Below, piece by piece: positions 46,369-55,623 of a stretch of DNA of 64,000 bases (the stretch's first letter is position 1; every line of letters begins with the position of its first letter). A program made the position numbers and the translations under genes. Source of the stretch: Candidatus Pseudoruminococcus merdavium. Its GTDB lineage: Bacteria; Bacillota; Clostridia; Oscillospirales; Ruminococcaceae. The stretch spans positions 37,878-101,877 of the forward strand of contig CAJFSS010000010.1 in the NCBI GenBank assembly GCA_904419745.1. Direction: 5' to 3'. The notes below the pieces were generated by a model. The model was not told the DNA's origin. It saw only the letters and a program-made list of their open reading frames with translations, and did no database searches.

Positions 46369-46641
46369 CTCCGGCTATCATTCGTCCCCTTTTGCACCCG
46401 GTTGTCGAGGGAAAAGCAATCCATGTTTTGACTGCATTTTCTGAACAATTATGACAAACAAAAGCTTTATAAAGAAAACCCCTGATAAAATACCAGGGAT
46501 TTCCTTTATTTGATCTTGAACTTTTTCGACAAAATATACTATTTGTATAAAACATGGAAGAACCGCTGATCGGTTCAATGGTCCACATCTTTTGATATAT
46601 CAGCAAAAGATATCCCAATCCCCTGCACAGAAAAATCCTTT

Positions 46642-46673
46642 GAAAAAGCCCTCAGCGTTCTGCCGAGGGCTTT
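46642..46673 (-). terminator. Intrinsic terminator
   Basis: AAAGCCCTC/GAGGGCTTT stem; on the minus strand a T-run follows. It ends the large M14 gene. Confidence 0.75.
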
Positions 46674-46710
46674 CTAAAGTATTCTTTTGGACAGTCTTTA
46701 GGAAATACTG

Positions 46711-49212
46711 CTATTTGTAAAGAGCATTAAAGAGCAGTTTAAAGGTTCCATGGGTCTGCATTCTCTGCTGAGGTGCAAAACCATAGAGGTAAACTTCACC
46801 TTTTCCAACTTTTGCGGTCATCATCGCCGCTTTACCAGCAATCAGTTTTTCTCCAACCAGCAGGCCGCTCTTGAGCAGGTTTTTCTGTTCAAACCGGACA
46901 ACTGTGTGATATTTATCAGAATTTGCCGTATCAGAAATTTCAAAGACCGGTCCATTCCAATGGAGGATAAGCGCCTTCTCCGGCATGCCATAGCCCACAG
47001 GATGCTGGACATCCACCTTGACATGGAGAGTAGAACCATGGGTGTTAAACTCTGCAAAGGGTTTATCCTTTACAACATTTTTAACCCCAATACCAAGCGT
47101 CTTAATCGCATAATCGCAGGAATGGCCCATGGTAAGCAGGCGTCCGCCGTTTTCGACAAACTCCTTTATCGCCTGAGCGCCTTCGGTCCCAAGTCCGCTC
47201 TGATACTTAGGAGGTTGATTCCCGCAGTAAGAGAAGGAACCGGCGTTTTTGGGGTTGGTCGGGTCGTATTTCGGGCCGTATAGCATTTCCGGTTCATCGC
47301 TCGGGAGGATGAGGACGTCATAGTCTTTGAGCGCACCGCCGATAATATCTGCGTCGAGCACCGGGGTGGATTTGTATCCATAGGTTTCAAACAGCAGGCG
47401 AGTCCATCCCTCTTCCGCATTGCCAGCATAGTACCGCTCATACATAGCGACTTTCAGCGGTTTGAGTTCGGTCAATCCATCGGTCGGCCGTGCAGAAGTT
47501 CTGGCGGTGACGCCGGTTTCCTGAATGACCTTCTCAATGGTCTGTGCATCGCCTTCCACATAGAAATCATGGAACGGGCACATATCAATGCGGGAAACTT
47601 TACAGCCGGCCTGCAACAGCAGGTTTGCCGCATGATATCCCTCGTTTTCCTTAGCACTGAGGACATAGCCATCTTTTTTCTCGGCAAAAGTCTGTGGTTC
47701 GTTTTTCAAGCCGGTGAACAGTTTGAATTCCCCTTCAAATTTCTGGTTTGCCGGAATAACATCCACACCCATGAATTCATTGACATTGTCACAGGCTGAA
47801 TCGAATGCGCTGAGCGCGCCATTTTTATCCCTTGTCCAGATATTGTCCGGATAATGAGTCTCCCCAAGCAGATTCATAATCAGCGCATATTTCGGCTGTG
47901 CAAGGAACACGACCACGGTACCTGCTTCATAGGAGGCATGGCCGACGGTAAACGGTTTGTCCGCCACTTTCAGTTCAATGTTCTGTCCTTGAAGAATTTT
48001 GATGAACTTTTCAAAGACACCCTTGTCATACTGTTTTGTCGGGATAATAAACGCATAGGTCTCGCTCTCTTCCCCGCGTTTTGTCTGATTGAGCGCCTTG
48101 ATAGTCATATTGCGCAATACAGCTTCCCTGTTCTTCGCCATGGTATCCAACAGCGCATAGGCAGCAGTATACTGGCGTTTCATCACATCACCAATGTGCC
48201 ACCAGCCGCCGGGCCATGGGCTTGGGAAGTTTGTCTGCGCTTCATATTCCGGCATGAAATTATCGCCGTCTCCCTTGAGATTTGCCGGATCAATGTACAG
48301 CGGGGTCGCAAGTTTTGCATTTGCGGATTCGGTCAGCATACCCGCAATATTGTGGGAGTTGGTAATCCAGTGATATCCATAATGACCCCAGGATGGGAAC
48401 TGTGCGCCGGAAGTGACGCCATCCAAGCCCTTGGACTCCAGCTGATAAGCCATATTTGCACCATACCAGTTGAGCTCCCTCCACAGAATCGGATCATGGT
48501 ATGGGCGCAGCGGGTTTTTATACGGAGCAATGAACAGACGTGCGCCAAAGCTGCCCATATGGTGGTGATCCTGGTATGCCTGCGGCATCCAGTCGTGGAA
48601 GATGATTTTGCCCATATAGACGGATTCGATGATATTCTGCGCAAAGGCATCGCGGTTGTTGTCGTGGCCGGTATATTTGTGATAGAGTTTCGGGTACTGG
48701 CAGCCCTCATACGGGGTGTCGAGGTTCTCATAGTACCAGTCGGTCATCATGATCTGACCGTCCGGGTTAAAGCAGGGAACCATGATAAAGACGACATTGT
48801 CAAGGATACGTTTAATATCCTCACTGTCGCCTGCAAGCAGATCATGTGCAAGCTGCGGAGCCATCTGGGTACCCCCGATTTCGGATGCATGCAGGCTCAT
48901 ACTCTGAACACAGACGGCTTTTCCCTTTTGCACAAGGGCGTCGATCTGCTCTTTGCTCATGCCGCGCGGATCAGCGATAGCAAGGTTTGTTTTACGGATT
49001 TCTTCCAAGTGCGCGAAGTTTTCCGGAGAGGTGATGATGACTTCCAGGAAAGGATTCCCCTCTGTCGAAGGACCCATATTGATGACCTGGATGCGATCGG
49101 ACTGACTGTCAAGCAGGTTGAAATACTCGACAATCTTGTCCCAGCGCGCCATCTTGCGGTCGCTCCCAAGTGCAAATCCGAAAAATTCTTCCGGTGCGGT
49201 GATTTTGCTCAT
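46711..49212 (-). CDS. M14 metallopeptidase with C-terminal amidotransferase-like domain
   Basis: An 833-residue protein. The N-terminal half is an M14 peptidase: HASE (His108, Glu111) supplies zinc ligands, GHDNNRDAF the Asn-Arg site, and a His-rich QDHHHMG stretch follows. The C-terminal third (VAMYERYYAGNAEEGWTR in part, VLILPSDEPE, FVENGGRLLTMGHS) looks like a class I glutamine-amidotransferase fold without an obvious nucleophile elbow. No signal peptide is visible from the chosen ATG at 49212 (AGGAGG upstream); the open frame extends further without a site. It is only distantly related to the three carboxypeptidases at 5.5-10.9 kb. Confidence 0.9.
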   Translation of the reverse strand: MSKITAPEEFFGFALGSDRKMARWDKIVEYFNLLDSQSDRIQVINMGPSTEGNPFLEVIITSPENFAHLEEIRKTNLAIADPRGMSKEQIDALVQKGKAVCVQSMSLHASEIGGTQMAPQLAHDLLAGDSEDIKRILDNVVFIMVPCFNPDGQIMMTDWYYENLDTPYEGCQYPKLYHKYTGHDNNRDAFAQNIIESVYMGKIIFHDWMPQAYQDHHHMGSFGARLFIAPYKNPLRPYHDPILWRELNWYGANMAYQLESKGLDGVTSGAQFPSWGHYGYHWITNSHNIAGMLTESANAKLATPLYIDPANLKGDGDNFMPEYEAQTNFPSPWPGGWWHIGDVMKRQYTAAYALLDTMAKNREAVLRNMTIKALNQTKRGEESETYAFIIPTKQYDKGVFEKFIKILQGQNIELKVADKPFTVGHASYEAGTVVVFLAQPKYALIMNLLGETHYPDNIWTRDKNGALSAFDSACDNVNEFMGVDVIPANQKFEGEFKLFTGLKNEPQTFAEKKDGYVLSAKENEGYHAANLLLQAGCKVSRIDMCPFHDFYVEGDAQTIEKVIQETGVTARTSARPTDGLTELKPLKVAMYERYYAGNAEEGWTRLLFETYGYKSTPVLDADIIGGALKDYDVLILPSDEPEMLYGPKYDPTNPKNAGSFSYCGNQPPKYQSGLGTEGAQAIKEFVENGGRLLTMGHSCDYAIKTLGIGVKNVVKDKPFAEFNTHGSTLHVKVDVQHPVGYGMPEKALILHWNGPVFEISDTANSDKYHTVVRFEQKNLLKSGLLVGEKLIAGKAAMMTAKVGKGEVYLYGFAPQQRMQTHGTFKLLFNALYK

Positions 49213-49494
49213 TGCATTTATCCTCCTTTGAGCATTCTGTGATATGGGTAGGAAATGCCACTGTAGAACAGGGATTCCAGCTATCCTATACAAAAAACAG
49301 GATTTATATTGTACAATTTGTATGATCAAAAAGAGATATTTGAAAACACACTGTACATCCTTTACAAATATATCATAGAAAACTGCAAAATACAATTAGA
49401 GAAAGAAAAAAGCGCACACCGCACAAAAACATCTTTCATTCCTTGTGCAGGTTGAAAATATCCCCTGTAACGGATTCTTTTTTCTTACAGGACA

Positions 49495-49529
49495 GAAAAA
49501 TCCCTCCCAAAGAACCGGGAGGGAAAAAA
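49495..49529 (-). terminator. Intrinsic terminator
   Basis: CCCTCCC/GGGAGGG with an 8-base loop, T-run on the minus strand, one base after the ferredoxin gene stop. The 49213-49494 stretch is the promoter region of the M14/amidotransferase gene and holds no other gene. Confidence 0.8.
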
Positions 49530-50234
49530 TCAGGATTCAGACAAAACCCCACCATTAACAGAGAGCACCGTTACCTTCCAGGGGAGAAACTTCCCGCTTT
49601 GCTGCAACGCCCGTTTGACCGCATTTTCAATTCCACCGCAGCAGGGTACTTCCATGCGCACAACGTGGACGCTTTTGAGATTATTCCTGCGAATAATCTC
49701 CGTCAGCTTTTCGGCATAATCCCCCTCGTCCAGTTTCGGACAGCCGATGAGTGCGACCGTCCCCTTGATAAAATCGCGGTGGAATGCGCCGTAGGCAAAG
49801 GCTGTGCAATCTGCCGCAATCAGTAGTTTTGCCCCTTCGAAATACGGAGCCGTTACCGGGGCAAGTTTTATCTGCACCGGCCAATTGGACAGTTCGCTTG
49901 CACAATTGTCAGCCGGAGGAACAGAGGATGCTTGCGGCTGGCGTGCAAAAAATTTGGACTGCATCCCTGGGCAGCCGGCTGGGATCTTCTCAGCTTTTGC
50001 GCGCTGTGCTGCCCTGACTGCAGCCTCATCATAGGCCGGGGCTTCCCGTTCTTCAAAGCGGATGGCACCGGTTGGGCAGGCCGGCAGACAATCTCCCAAA
50101 CCATCACAGTAGTCTTCTCTCAGGAGCTTTGCCTTTCCGTTTACCATGCCAATGGCGCCCTCATGGCAGGCTTTGGCGCACAGGCCGCATCCATTACATT
50201 TTTCCTCATCAATTTTTATAATTTTACGAATCAT
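49530..50234 (-). CDS. Two-[4Fe-4S] ferredoxin-domain protein
   Basis: A 234-residue protein with two cysteine clusters at the N-terminus (CNGCGLCAKAC and CDGLGDCLPAC) that would bind two [4Fe-4S] centres. The C-terminal domain contains further conserved cysteines (AADCTAFAYG, LIGCPKLD, EVPCCGGIENAV). It is a known but uncharacterised clostridial family, usually next to a Crp/Fnr regulator, as here. An electron-transfer or redox-sensing role is inferred. Confidence 0.88.
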   Translation of the reverse strand: MIRKIIKIDEEKCNGCGLCAKACHEGAIGMVNGKAKLLREDYCDGLGDCLPACPTGAIRFEEREAPAYDEAAVRAAQRAKAEKIPAGCPGMQSKFFARQPQASSVPPADNCASELSNWPVQIKLAPVTAPYFEGAKLLIAADCTAFAYGAFHRDFIKGTVALIGCPKLDEGDYAEKLTEIIRRNNLKSVHVVRMEVPCCGGIENAVKRALQQSGKFLPWKVTVLSVNGGVLSES

Positions 50235-50263
50235 TTGTGATTCCTCCTTGTCTTTTGTATTCC

Positions 50264-50278
50264 CAGTATACTATACTG
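50264..50278. promoter_or_regulatory. Palindromic operator between ferredoxin and Crp/Fnr genes
   Basis: CAGTATACTATACTG is a perfect 15-bp palindrome midway between two divergent start codons, overlapping a TATACT -10 for the rightward gene. A regulator bound there could control both genes at once; the divergent Crp/Fnr protein is the natural candidate. Confidence 0.55.
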
Positions 50279-50324
50279 AGAAAAAACTGTATGTTGTATT
50301 TCCAACAAAAAAGGAGAGAAAATA

Positions 50325-51017
50325 ATGCAATCTATTTTAGAATGTCTGTACGCCTGCCCTCTCTTTGCTGGTATTCCTGGAAACGACCTGGGACAGGTAC
50401 TGCACTCCCTTCATGCTGACAGAAAAACCTATTCTGCTTTCCAATTTCTATTACACGCAGGCGATCCCGTTGAACAAATCGGCATTGTACTGGACGGGCG
50501 TGTCCAAGTAATTCAGGAGGATTTTTCGGGAAACCGAACCATATTGACAGAACTTGCGCCCGGAGAACTCTTTGCAGAAGCCTTTGCCTGTTCCTCTCAA
50601 TGCGGCGCCATACTCCCTGTCTCCGTATTTTCGGTGAGCGAGAGTTCCGTACTCTGGATTGACTATCGCTGGCTTGTGCAGCCCGATTCCAAAACTCGTT
50701 CCTGGCATCCAGTATTAATTAGAAACATGCTGGCCATCCTTGCAGACAAAAATCAGTTGCTTGGCCGTAGAATCCGGCATTTATCCAAACGAACTACCAG
50801 AGATAAGCTACTTTCGTTTTTGACCGAACAGGCGACAACGCACAAAAACCTGGAATTCTCCATCCCCTTCAGCAGACAGGAGCTAGCGGACTATCTTTGT
50901 GTGGAGCGCAGCGCCATGTCTTCCGTCCTTTCCTCGCTACAAAAAGAAGGGGTACTGGAAGTATCCCGCAGAAAGTTCAAGCTCAAAATTATTCCCTATG
51001 GGGAAAATTTGTCCTAA
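50325..51017 (+). CDS. Crp/Fnr family transcriptional regulator
   Basis: A 230-residue regulator with an N-terminal cyclic-nucleotide-binding-type beta roll (GIVLDGRVQVIQEDFSG, LAPGELFAEAFAC) and a C-terminal winged helix (FSRQELADYLCVERSAMSSVL). It has no Fnr-type N-terminal cysteine cluster, although single cysteines occur near residues 7 and 11. Divergent from a ferredoxin gene across a palindromic operator. The start follows AAAAGGAGAG. Confidence 0.92.
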   Translation: MQSILECLYACPLFAGIPGNDLGQVLHSLHADRKTYSAFQFLLHAGDPVEQIGIVLDGRVQVIQEDFSGNRTILTELAPGELFAEAFACSSQCGAILPVSVFSVSESSVLWIDYRWLVQPDSKTRSWHPVLIRNMLAILADKNQLLGRRIRHLSKRTTRDKLLSFLTEQATTHKNLEFSIPFSRQELADYLCVERSAMSSVLSSLQKEGVLEVSRRKFKLKIIPYGENLS

Positions 51018-51191
51018 GATTTGCGGCGGACGATACAGCCTTTTATGGAAAGGGATCGGTGGATAGATGGAAAATCCCGAAAGAACAGGCGCGGACTACT
51101 CCGGCCGTGCAAACTGACGCACTGAGTATACAAAGCGGTATTTTTGACCCTAAAACCCCATTTTTAGAGGTGAATTTCCCCAAATGCACAT

Positions 51192-51221
51192 TTGACAGCC
51201 TGTGGGCGTTTCCTCTATAAT
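51192..51221 (+). promoter_or_regulatory. Sigma-A promoter of the P-type ATPase leader
   Basis: TTGACA and TATAAT with an 18-base spacer, both perfect. It drives a roughly 205-base leader upstream of the second P-type ATPase. The preceding 51018-51191 stretch shows no gene. Confidence 0.85.
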
Positions 51222-51256
51222 GACATCATTCAATTTGGAAAGGATTTTGCTTTTTT

Positions 51257-51322
51257 ATGGACGACGCCGACAGTAGCGACGCGGACCGAATCATCATGTT
51301 AATAAAAAACAGTCAGGCATAA
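51257..51322 (+). CDS. Acidic leader peptide upstream of the P-type ATPase
   Basis: A 21-codon frame with a GGAAAGGA site about 10 bases before its ATG. The peptide opens MDDADSSDAD, five aspartates in ten residues, then becomes hydrophobic and basic. Its TAA stop lies inside the 5' arm of the terminator at 51315. Acidic N-terminal runs are known to destabilise translating ribosomes when Mg2+ is low, the principle behind the enterobacterial mgtL leader; a similar sensing role here is inference. Confidence 0.6.
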   Translation: MDDADSSDADRIIMLIKNSQA

Positions 51323-51361
51323 CCCGCATTCCCCTATGGGAATATGGGCTATGCCTTTTTG
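51315..51361 (+). terminator. Attenuator-type terminator in the ATPase leader
   Basis: AGGCATA..CCC..ATTCCC and GGGAAT..GGG..TATGCCT form a long stem with a 4-base loop followed by TTTTT. It lies between the promoter and the ATPase start, so transcription must pass it. The stop codon of the leader peptide is within its 5' arm, linking translation to folding. A smaller CGCC/GGCG hairpin follows at about 51374-51398. Confidence 0.85.
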
Positions 51362-51436
51362 CGTTGTTTTTTTGGCTGATTCTCGCCTAAAGGCGATCAG
51401 AAATATATCAATTCTAGAAAGGAGTGGTTTATCCGT

Positions 51437-54112
51437 ATGGATAATCACAAGCGCATGCCTTGGCATGCAAAACCAGTACAGGAAGTTTTTCAAATGACAA
51501 AAACCTCTGAACAGGGATTAAGCGATGCCGAGGCTGCCGAAAGGCTTCGAAAAAACGGGCGCAATGAACTGAATGCTAAGCCTCCAAAAAGCATTTGGGA
51601 AATGCTAATTTCCCAGGTGATTGACCCGATGGTGCTAATTCTCATCGGTGCATCCGCACTCTCAGCCATTTTGCAGGAGTGGACGGAGGCTGGCGTCATC
51701 TTTGCAATTGTCGTGCTCAATGCTGTCATTGGCATTGTACAGGAAAAAAAGGCGCAGTCCTCCCTAGAGGCTCTGCGCAGTATGAGTGCTCCGACTGCCC
51801 GCGTTCTTCGCGAAGGAGAGGAAAGCATTGTCCTAGCAAGTGAACTCACTGTAGGAGACATTGTCCTGCTCAGAGATGGAGACATGGTGCCCGCCGACCT
51901 GCGCCTGATAGATTCCGCGAACCTAAAAATTCAAGAGGCCTCGCTCACCGGGGAATCCGTCCCATCCGAAAAGGAGGCGGAGGACATCTGCCATGCAGAC
52001 TGCCCTCTTGGAGACAGAAACAACATGGCCTACTCCTCCTCGATTGTCACTTATGGGCGGGGCGTCGGTATCGTTGTCGCCACCGGCATGGACACGGAAA
52101 TGGGAAGCATCGCAGGTATGCTCGAAAACCAAGATGAGCTGGATACTCCGCTCAAACAAAAGCTTTCCGCCGTTGGAAAAACTCTTACTGTTGTGGGGCT
52201 GATCGTCTGCGTGCTCATTTTCCTCATCGGCATGCTGTACCAACGCCCTTGGATCCCTCAAATTTTGGTGGCAATTTCCCTTGCCATTTCCATTATTCCG
52301 GAGGGCTTGCCCGCTACGGCAACCATTGTGATGGCCCTGGGCGTACAGCGCATGGCAAAACGCAATGCACTGATTCGGAAGCTGCCGGCTGTGGAAACGC
52401 TCGGTAGCGCGACCGTCATCTGTTCCGACAAGACGGGGACGCTCACGCTCAACAAGATGACCGTCACGGAAATTGCCGTTAACGGGGACTTTGAAGCCGG
52501 AAAAACCACTCCTGTCAAAGAGGCCGCCGCCCAACATCCCGGTGTATACCAGCAGCTTGTTTACGCTGCGGCCCTGTGCAACGACGCAAGCCTTGACCCG
52601 GATCGGAAAGGGGAAATTATCGGCGACCCAACCGAAGGCGCACTGATCTTTCTGGCACAGGATTTTGGGATTGACCATGAACTGCTGGAAGATCAACATC
52701 CCCGCCTCTATGAACAGCCCTTTGATTCCCAAAGAAAACGAATGTCCACCGTCCATTCCATTGACGGCCAGTGGATTTGCTATACAAAAGGCGCCGTGGA
52801 TGAGATGCTCCCCCTGTGCACGAAGATTCTCACTGAACAAGGCATCCGCCCGATGACACAGACGGACAGGGCACAGGTTCTCTCCCTGTGCCACACCATG
52901 TCCTCGCATGCATTGCGCGTATTGGGATTTGCTATGCGTACACTCTCGGAAATTCCACAGGAAGATGGGGAGGATGTGGAATTTGACATGACCTTCCTTG
53001 GCGCTGCCGGTATGATTGACCCCCCAAGAAAAGAAGTCGCCGCTTCTGTAAAAACCTGCCGAGAAGCCGGTATCCGTACAGTGATGATTACCGGCGACCA
53101 TAAAACCACGGCGCTTGCCATTGCAAAAGAACTCTCCATTTATCAGGAGAGGGACACCGTCCTCTCTGGTGAGGAACTTGAGAATATGACGGACGATCAG
53201 CTTGACAAAGCTGTCAAGACAACCTCCGTATTTGCACGTGTTTCCCCAGCGGATAAGCTTCGGATTATCAAAGCGCTCAAGCGTGACGGTGAGGTTGCTG
53301 CGATGACCGGGGACGGCGTCAACGACTCTCCCGCCCTGAAGGCGGCGGATATCGGCGTTGCCATGGGCATTACCGGTACCGATGTGGCAAAAGAAGCTTC
53401 AGATATGATTTTGCTTGACGACAGTTTTACCACCATCGCCTATGCCATCAAGGAGGGGCGCCGCGTATACCGCAACATCCAAAAGGTCATCCAGTTCCTG
53501 CTGGTGGGGAATATTGCGGAAATCCTTACCCTGTTTGTGGCGACCCTATTTAACTGGGACGCCCCGCTTCTGGCCGTACATATCCTCTGGGTCAACCTGG
53601 CTACGGCAACCTTGCCGGCCCTGGCACTCGGCGTAGATCCGGCAAGCAAAAACATTATGAAGCACCCACCGGTGAAATCCGGTACTCTGTTTGAAAAAGA
53701 TCTGATCCGCCGTGTTGTAACCCAAGGGATCTTTGTCGCAGCGCTCACCTTGTCCGCTTACTGGATCGGCATTGCTCTGGATGGCCATTCTGCTGGTCAG
53801 ACCATGGCGTTTTGCGTATTGGCGTTTTCCCAGATGCTGCGCGCATTTAACCAGCGTTCCAACACCGAACCCATCTGGGTACGAGCTGAAGGGCACAATC
53901 CCTGGCTGGTTGTCTCTTTCTTGGTTTCTGCGGCACTGATGGCCTGCATTCTGTTCTTCCCTGCTTTTCGGAGCGTCTTCCATCTGACCTTGCTGAGCGG
54001 GTATGAGTGGCTGATTGTTCTCGGCCTTTCCCTGCTCTCCATTGTACAGGTGGAAATTGTTAAAACAGTCCGTCGGATAGTCGCCACGAAAAAAATAGGG
54101 CAATGTGAATAA
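51437..54112 (+). CDS. Cation-translocating P-type ATPase, P2A type with altered M6
   Basis: An 891-residue membrane pump related to the one at 331. DKTGT (Asp331), [15 protein letters not shown] and the M4 motif PEGLP are intact, as is N..E in M5 (GNIAEIL). In M6, however, the Ca2+-binding N..TD becomes NLATATLPA: the aspartate that contributes to Ca2+ coordination in SERCA and PMR1 is Ala (about residue 724). The transported ion may therefore not be Ca2+, or the stoichiometry may differ. Expression is gated by the leader peptide and terminator upstream. Confidence 0.92.
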   Translation: MDNHKRMPWHAKPVQEVFQMTKTSEQGLSDAEAAERLRKNGRNELNAKPPKSIWEMLISQVIDPMVLILIGASALSAILQEWTEAGVIFAIVVLNAVIGIVQEKKAQSSLEALRSMSAPTARVLREGEESIVLASELTVGDIVLLRDGDMVPADLRLIDSANLKIQEASLTGESVPSEKEAEDICHADCPLGDRNNMAYSSSIVTYGRGVGIVVATGMDTEMGSIAGMLENQDELDTPLKQKLSAVGKTLTVVGLIVCVLIFLIGMLYQRPWIPQILVAISLAISIIPEGLPATATIVMALGVQRMAKRNALIRKLPAVETLGSATVICSDKTGTLTLNKMTVTEIAVNGDFEAGKTTPVKEAAAQHPGVYQQLVYAAALCNDASLDPDRKGEIIGDPTEGALIFLAQDFGIDHELLEDQHPRLYEQPFDSQRKRMSTVHSIDGQWICYTKGAVDEMLPLCTKILTEQGIRPMTQTDRAQVLSLCHTMSSHALRVLGFAMRTLSEIPQEDGEDVEFDMTFLGAAGMIDPPRKEVAASVKTCREAGIRTVMITGDHKTTALAIAKELSIYQERDTVLSGEELENMTDDQLDKAVKTTSVFARVSPADKLRIIKALKRDGEVAAMTGDGVNDSPALKAADIGVAMGITGTDVAKEASDMILLDDSFTTIAYAIKEGRRVYRNIQKVIQFLLVGNIAEILTLFVATLFNWDAPLLAVHILWVNLATATLPALALGVDPASKNIMKHPPVKSGTLFEKDLIRRVVTQGIFVAALTLSAYWIGIALDGHSAGQTMAFCVLAFSQMLRAFNQRSNTEPIWVRAEGHNPWLVVSFLVSAALMACILFFPAFRSVFHLTLLSGYEWLIVLGLSLLSIVQVEIVKTVRRIVATKKIGQCE

Positions 54113-54148
54113 TCCTTGTGCCAACAGGGCTCTTACTCAATTTTTCCA

Positions 54149-54192
54149 TACAATTCCCCTCGCCTTATAAGGCGAGGGGAATTGTACTTTTT
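54149..54192. terminator. Bidirectional terminator
   Basis: A perfect 38-bp palindrome (arms containing CAATTCCCCTCGCC) followed by CTTTTT, between the convergent ATPase and HTH regulator genes. Confidence 0.85.
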
Positions 54193-54195
54193 AAA

Positions 54196-54648
54196 TTACA
54201 GTTCTTCCTGCTTCCAAACATGCGCCAAAATATCTTTGAGCACCAAAAGCGCATCCGTTTCCCCGTATCCATACTCTTTTTTCAGGCGTTCCAGTAGTGC
54301 CCGAAGTTGTTTAGCATATTCCTGTACCCTGACTTCTTTTGGATAGGACAGAAGGACTGGATATTTTTTACCCCAGAGTTTGCTCCAGTCAATTTTTTGC
54401 TGCACCTCTTCACTGGTGTTTTCAATAACCTGTTCAATTTCCTTAATATCGGCATCAAATTCTACAAGTTCATCCAACGACAGGTGATAAAGCAGAGCCA
54501 AATTTTTTGCCTGTTGGATATCCGGCAAGCTCTCATCGGTTTCCCATTTGGACACCGTTTGCCTGCTGATTCCAAGTTTTTCCGCGATATCTTCCTGGGA
54601 GAACCCGTTTTGTTTCCTTGCCTGAAACAGATTTTTTCCCAAACTCAT
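54196..54648 (-). CDS. XRE-family HTH transcriptional regulator
   Basis: A 150-residue protein: a Cro/CI-type helix-turn-helix (ARKQNGFSQEDIAEKLGISR, QTVSKWETDESLPD) followed by an acidic, helical C-terminal region without a recognised ligand domain. The ATG at 54648 follows GGGAGGGAA. It is divergent from the Mn catalase pseudogene. Its target is unknown. Confidence 0.88.
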   Translation of the reverse strand: MSLGKNLFQARKQNGFSQEDIAEKLGISRQTVSKWETDESLPDIQQAKNLALLYHLSLDELVEFDADIKEIEQVIENTSEEVQQKIDWSKLWGKKYPVLLSYPKEVRVQEYAKQLRALLERLKKEYGYGETDALLVLKDILAHVWKQEEL

Positions 54649-54827
54649 TACAATTCCCTCCCGATTGATTCTATCACTGATTATAAGGTTCCTTTCCACA
54701 AAAATCTACCAACAGAGGATTCCATTTCCGCCACTCTTTTTTCCAGACGCCCTTTATGGGATAAAAACTCAACATGAAGAACACAGAAATCAAGAAAATC
54801 TTCCCATACTAGCAGGGAACAGAACGC

Positions 54828-55489
54828 ATGTTTAACCATGAAAAACAACTGTTCCATCCAATGGAAGTGGAACGACCCAATCCACAGTTTGCTGCTTTGC
54901 TTCAAGAACAGCTCGGCGGTGCAAACGGGGAATTAAAAGCTGCGATGCAGTACATGTCTCAGAGTTTTCGGATGAAAGATCCGGGAATTAAAGATTTTTT
55001 GGATATAACCGCAGAAGAACTTGGGCATATGGAAATGGTAGCACAGACCATTAACTTGCCCGACGGCCACGATATAGATGCCAGTACTGTACCGGCTGGA
55101 GAAATTCAACCCCATGTATTGCTTGGTCTCAATCCCGGACTAATCAATGCTTCTGGATATTCCTGGACCGGAGACTATGTGACAGTCACAGGAGATCTCT
55201 GCGCGAACTTGTTTTCCAATATTGCTTCCAACAGAGGGCCAAGGTGGTCTATGAATACCTTTACCGGCAAATTGACGACAAAAAAGTGAAAGAAACAATC
55301 GACTTCCTGCTTAACCGGGAGGAAGCACACAACGCCATGTTCCGGGAAGCGTTCAACCGCGTGCAGGATACGGGTTCCAACCAGGATTTTGGAACCACAA
55401 AAGCTGCCAAAATGTATTTTAGTATGTCAAGCCCCTCTCCGGAAAACGGTTTCCGCGATACCAAAGTGACTCCGCCTTCTTTCCAGTAA
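54828..55489 (+). pseudogene. cotJC: Frameshifted manganese catalase (CotJC family)
   Basis: The first frame (54828 to about 55230) encodes FNHEKQLFHPMEVERPNPQF in part, GANGELKAAMQYMSQSF and ITAEELGHMEMVA, i.e. the di-manganese site of CotJC-type catalases. The second frame continues exactly where the first fails with QRAKVVYEYLYRQIDD and LNREEAHNAMFREAF. The family sequence predicts TCC-GAA-CAG at the junction, where the DNA reads TCCAACAG: one missing G. This is either a true inactivating deletion or a sequencing error. CotJC proteins are spore-coat or stress catalases; no cotJA or cotJB is beside it. Confidence 0.85.
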
Positions 55490-55544
55490 AAAGCCCGGGC
55501 ATTTTCCCTATCTAAAATACTCAAAACAACAAGAGCATAATAAG

Positions 55545-55580
55545 GAGGCCTCTGACATGTCAGAAGCCTCTTTCTGCTTT
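55545..55580 (+). terminator. Intrinsic terminator
   Basis: GAGGC..TCTGACATGTCAGA..GCCTC stem followed by TTTC-TGCTTT, after the catalase pseudogene. Confidence 0.7.
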
Positions 55581-55623
55581 CTTGATAATTTTTCCACAGA
55601 AAAGGTATATTTCTTCCTATTTT

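Noticed and set aside
46322..46618. A 98-codon minus-strand frame after the PBP gene
   Set aside because: No ribosome site, no family match, and it runs through a terminator palindrome.
47854..49242. A 462-codon plus-strand frame opposite the M14/amidotransferase gene
   Set aside because: Mirror frame of a strongly supported gene, without ribosome site or recognisable motifs.
51222..51436. M-box or yybP-ykoY riboswitch in the ATPase leader
   Set aside because: Searched by eye for their conserved blocks because of the ATPase context; none found. The leader ORF explains the sequence better.
51923..53101. A 392-codon minus-strand frame inside the second P-type ATPase gene
   Set aside because: Antisense shadow; similar mirror frames appear opposite the first P-type ATPase.
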